Position numbers and translations under genes: made by a program. Below the pieces are notes generated by a model that saw only the letters and a program-made list of their open reading frames with translations, was not told the origin of the DNA and did not search any database. Source: Candidatus Kuenenia stuttgartensis (lineage in GTDB: Bacteria; Planctomycetota; Planctomycetia; Planctomycetales; Planctomycetaceae). From it: a DNA stretch of 38,132 bases. Below, piece by piece: positions 35,728-38,132 of the stretch. Where the stretch lies: NCBI GenBank assembly GCA_945906725.1, contig CAMDRI010000035.1, positions 1 to 38,132 on the forward strand, given 5' to 3'. The stretch's first letter is position 1. The number at the start of each line of letters is the position of its first letter.

Positions 35728-35754
35728 TCTCTCATGGTAGTCACGTCTCTCATG
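35728..35754. promoter_or_regulatory. Direct repeat upstream of the sigma factor gene
   Basis: TCTCTCATG occurs at 35728-35736 and 35746-35754, centres 18 nt apart, within the 94-nt gap before the sigma gene. Spacing close to two helical turns would suit a dimeric regulator, but no DNA-binding partner is known; this is speculative. Confidence 0.3.
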
Positions 35755-35797
35755 TAAAAACCGCCGTTGGGCAAAACCAAAGATCGTGCTGTGAAGA

Positions 35798-37237
35798 TCA
35801 AGAGTTCGAATCCATCGAGTTCGCTCCCGATCGATCAGAGTGTCGATCTTCTCGCAAAATCAACTCTCGCATCTCGGCGGCAATAAAGAACGACCCGGTC
35901 ACGCAAATCAGATCTATCGAGGTGGTAATTCGCCGAGCAAGTTTCCAAGCCTCGGCTGGAGTCGATGCCACATGGCATGGCAAGTCGCTGACCGATTGAA
36001 TCAATCGCAACAAGGACCGTGGAGGAACCGCGCGAGGATTGTTGAGATACTGCGTCAAGATGACGGCGTCAAAGCGAGGCAACAACTGACGACCAATTCC
36101 GACCACGTCCTTGTCTCTCGTCGCCGCGAAAATCAACACGCGACGAGATGCCGGATCCCCGGGCGATTGAAATGACTCTTCGAGTGTCTGGCCGAGTGCG
36201 GAAATGGACTCCCAATTGTGGCCGGCGTCGACAATGACAGTTGGACTTCGAGCCACGACTTCGATCCGCATCGGCCAACGCACACGAGCGAGTCCAATCT
36301 GAGCTGCTTCCCGTGAGACGCCCCACCCCAATTGCCGGAGTTTGTCGATTGTCGCCAACGCAACCGCTGCATTGTGTGCTTGATGTTCGCCGGCCAGTGT
36401 GAGTGGCATTGCCGGCCACCGCGAATGACGAGTCTCAATGTCAACCGTTCCGAAGTTGGTCAGCGAATACTCCGGACCAGTGAGGCGAGATTTCAAACAA
36501 CCATGGGAAGTGTGCGCATAGCTGAAATCCCGGCCAAGCTGCCAAAGGTCGGCCCGTTGCTCGCGGCATCTTTCAACGATCACTTCTTGTGCCTCCTGGG
36601 GCTGCACTCCGCTAATTACCGGAATGCCCGCCTTAACAATTCCAGCCTTTTCACCGGCAATCTGAGCCAAAGTGCTGCCGAGCAATTGTGTGTGGTCGCG
36701 GCTGATCGTCGTGATGACAGAAATAATCGGTGAACAAACATTCGTCGAATCTAACCGCCCACCGAGTCCAACCTCCAAAATGACGATCTCTGCCCGCTGC
36801 ATTTCGAAGAACTTCCAGGCGAGGGCAGTCGTCACCTCGAAGAACGTGGGACTGAATGGCGACGCAGCTGACTCACAGTGACTGACAGCAACTTGGATGC
36901 GCCGCACGAGGTCGACGATTTGATCTGGTGTCGGACGCTGGCCGCCAACCAGCATCCGCTCTTCAAAGGCCTCCACATGTGGTGAAGTGTAGAGTCCGAC
37001 TCGGAAGCCAGCCGAAGAGAGTACTTCGGTCAGCATGATTGCCGTTGAACCCTTTCCCTTTGTTCCGGCGATATGGACTGTTGGTAAGCGCTTCTGAGGG
37101 TTATCGAGAAACCCCAACAGTTGTCGCATTCGGCTAAGCTTAAAATCCTGCTCGCTACCAGCCGGTGTTCGCTCAAAATTGATTCGGTCAAACAGGAAAC
37201 CGATTGCCTGTTCGTAGGATTGAGCTGGCTCGATCAT
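35798..37237 (-). CDS. folC: Dihydrofolate synthase/folylpolyglutamate synthase
   Basis: A 479-residue Mur-ligase-family enzyme. Motifs: P-loop HIAGTKGKGSTA (55-66), YTSPH, EVGLGGRLDSTNV, TTISRDHTQLLGSTLAQIAGEKAGI and the C-terminal DAGHN. It adds glutamate to dihydropteroate or folates, ATP-dependent, in the cytoplasm. The length is somewhat greater than the usual 420-440 residues because of a central extension and a C-terminal tail of about 20 residues. ATG start. It is the gene immediately upstream of (on the other strand to) the tRNA/23S locus and precedes the sigma gene on its own strand. Confidence 0.93.
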   Translation of the reverse strand: MIEPAQSYEQAIGFLFDRINFERTPAGSEQDFKLSRMRQLLGFLDNPQKRLPTVHIAGTKGKGSTAIMLTEVLSSAGFRVGLYTSPHVEAFEERMLVGGQRPTPDQIVDLVRRIQVAVSHCESAASPFSPTFFEVTTALAWKFFEMQRAEIVILEVGLGGRLDSTNVCSPIISVITTISRDHTQLLGSTLAQIAGEKAGIVKAGIPVISGVQPQEAQEVIVERCREQRADLWQLGRDFSYAHTSHGCLKSRLTGPEYSLTNFGTVDIETRHSRWPAMPLTLAGEHQAHNAAVALATIDKLRQLGWGVSREAAQIGLARVRWPMRIEVVARSPTVIVDAGHNWESISALGQTLEESFQSPGDPASRRVLIFAATRDKDVVGIGRQLLPRFDAVILTQYLNNPRAVPPRSLLRLIQSVSDLPCHVASTPAEAWKLARRITTSIDLICVTGSFFIAAEMRELILREDRHSDRSGANSMDSNS

Positions 37238-37490
37238 GGCGGGTTGAAACTTCGAAAAGACGACCCCAAGTTACGGAGACCTTTGCGCTGAAATTGACGA
37301 TTTCAATTTCCCGAAAGAATCGACAAACACTGATCGGTGGTTTTCAAACACCAATCGGCACCGAGATTCAAAGAAACGAGAATTCGGTCGCAACAGATAT
37401 CGAGCTTTGTTAGCCGCAGCCGATACGACTCACAAGAGATACAATCATGAAGGCGGCGGCGACGTGGTTCTGTTTCAGCTGAGTGGAGGC
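37238..37490. other. Region between folC start and the rRNA-linked tRNAs, containing no 16S gene
   Basis: About 250 nt without a supported gene. It contains a small GAAATTG/CAATTTC hairpin near 37290. The place where a 16S gene would stand in an ordinary rrn operon is occupied by folC and this gap, showing that the 23S locus here is unlinked from 16S. Confidence 0.55.
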
Positions 37491-37519
37491 TGGACACTGC
37501 GACGACAAGACGGCAAAAT
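37491..37519 (+). promoter_or_regulatory. Candidate promoter of the tRNA-Ile/tRNA-Ala/23S transcript
   Basis: TGGACA (37491-37496), a 17-nt spacer and CAAAAT (37514-37519) precede the tRNA-Ile by 18 nt. The stretch after the -10 (CCGTCGCC) is GC-rich, as expected for a stringently controlled stable-RNA promoter. The -10 match is only moderate. Confidence 0.4.
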
Positions 37520-37537
37520 CCGTCGCCTTGTGCATTC

Positions 37538-37611
37538 GGGCGTATAGCTCAGTTGGCTAGAGCGCAGCTCTGATAAAGCTGAGGTCCTTGGTTCGAATCC
37601 AAGTACGCCCA
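37538..37611 (+). tRNA. tRNA-Ile (GAT)
   Basis: A complete 74-nt cloverleaf: acceptor GGGCGTA/TACGCCC with discriminator A, D arm GCTC...GAGC, anticodon stem CAGCT/AGCTG with loop CTGATAA giving anticodon GAT, and TTGGTTCGAATCCAA T arm. CCA is not encoded. Together with tRNA-Ala it is the pair usually found in the 16S-23S spacer. Confidence 0.97.
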
Positions 37612-37670
37612 CTCGCTCACGTCCGTAGGCGATCCGGGGCCGAGCCTCGTCCGCGAACGTGTGGTACTTC

Positions 37671-37743
37671 GGGGACGTAGCTCAATTGGGAGAGCACTGC
37701 CTTTGCAAGGCAGGGGTTGCCGGTTCGATCCCGGTCGTCTCCA
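37671..37743 (+). tRNA. tRNA-Ala (TGC)
   Basis: A complete 73-nt cloverleaf: acceptor GGGGACG/CGTCTCC (one G-U pair) with discriminator A, anticodon stem CTGCC/GGCAG with loop TTTGCAA giving anticodon TGC, T arm CCGGTTCGATCCCGG. It follows tRNA-Ile by 59 nt and precedes the 23S leader. CCA is not encoded. Confidence 0.97.
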
Positions 37744-37872
37744 GTGAAAATCAATTGATCTACACCCGATTTCCAAAAAGTCGGGCCGATCAGTTGACCC
37801 TCAGTGAGGATGCCCGTAACATCCCCGCTCGCCTTTTGTTGCCGCACAAAAATGCGGTCGCAGAATTCGACG

Positions 37873-37888
37873 TAGCTCTTTGACAATT
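37873..37888 (+). promoter_or_regulatory. boxA-like antitermination element in the 23S leader
   Basis: TAGCTCTTTGACAATT closely matches the rRNA boxA consensus (TGCTCTTTAACAA), the NusB/S10 recruitment site that protects rRNA transcripts from Rho. Confidence 0.7.
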
Positions 37889-37923
37889 CGGTGGTTGTGA
37901 AATCTGCAATACACAATCTCAAT

Positions 37924-37977
37924 GCGCTCCAATTGGAGCGCGAGCGTCCAAGGTGAATAAGCTTGAACGGTGGACGC
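37924..37977 (+). other. Structured pre-23S leader
   Basis: A perfect 18-nt palindrome GCGCTCCAATTGGAGCGC (37924-37941) is followed by GCGTCCA (37944-37950) pairing with TGGACGC (37971-37977). It lies between boxA and the 23S 5' end and may be part of the RNase III processing stem. A further nested stem (about 37752-37798) lies just after tRNA-Ala. Confidence 0.45.
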
Positions 37978-38009
37978 GATGCAAATCGCGAGAAGCCAAA
38001 GATAAAAGT

Positions 38010-38132
38010 GGTCAAGCAATTAAGGGCGTATGGAGGATGTCTTGGCACCAAGCGGCTCTGAAAGGCGTGGAAGGCTGCGATAAGTTCGGGGTAGCTGTCA
38101 AACAAGCGTTGATCCCGAAATTCCTGAGCAAA
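38010..38132 (+). rRNA. 23S ribosomal RNA, 5' end (runs off right edge)
   Basis: From GGTCAAGCAATTAAGGGCG onward the sequence matches the conserved 5' domain of bacterial 23S rRNA (GGTTAAGC-x-ACTAAG ... GGATGCCTTGGC ... CTGCGATAAG). About 120 nt are present. The start position is set by alignment to the E. coli 5' end and may be off by a few nt. No 16S gene lies upstream in this window. Confidence 0.95.

Overview
The window looks like a chromosomal segment of a planctomycete (Planctomycetota, probably order Planctomycetales). The evidence is the gene content: DUF1501 and PSCyt1/PSCyt2/PSD1 proteins, a SO2930-type sugar dehydrogenase/cytochrome, an ECF sigma factor translationally coupled to a Ser/Thr kinase, and a 23S rRNA locus whose upstream side carries folC instead of a 16S gene. 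All calls come from reading the sequence; no database search was possible.

Layout. 1-5 kb (minus strand): the 5' end of a SIS-domain sugar-phosphate isomerase, then a three-gene unit running PSCyt1/PSCyt2/PSD1 cytochrome protein, DUF1501 Tat protein and a small exported protein whose frame is broken by an internal TGA. 5-8 kb: SDR reductase (+), family-4 uracil-DNA glycosylase (-), FKBP peptidyl-prolyl isomerase (-). 8-10.3 kb: sugar-dehydrogenase-like propeller fused to a diheme cytochrome (+). 10.4-14 kb (-): transglutaminase-like lipoprotein, epmA and purD.

14.2-28.5 kb is one long co-oriented array (+): DUF1501, SMP-30-like propeller, MoxR ATPase, DUF58, BatA-like vWA membrane protein, a giant DUF4175-like membrane/coiled-coil protein, a vWA/GATase-like membrane protein and a C13 (legumain)-like cysteine-peptidase-fold protein. 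This is an expanded MoxR/vWA envelope system ending in a putative protease.

28.7-35.7 kb (-) reads ECF sigma, Ser/Thr kinase, CotH-like kinase with EF-hand, VTC-type polyphosphate polymerase domain and DUF4956 membrane protein: a sensing cascade next to a CotH/VTC/DUF4956 module. folC follows upstream of the sigma gene (same strand). The right edge holds a candidate promoter, tRNA-Ile(GAT), tRNA-Ala(TGC), a boxA-containing structured leader and the first ~120 nt of 23S rRNA.

A striking layer on top of the genes is an abundance of short repeats and perfect hairpins, several with 7-nt periodicity, placed between genes and also inside reading frames (epmA, the PSD1 gene, the DUF4175-like gene, the N-terminus of the C13-like gene). 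They resemble in style the heptanucleotide STRR repeats of cyanobacteria.
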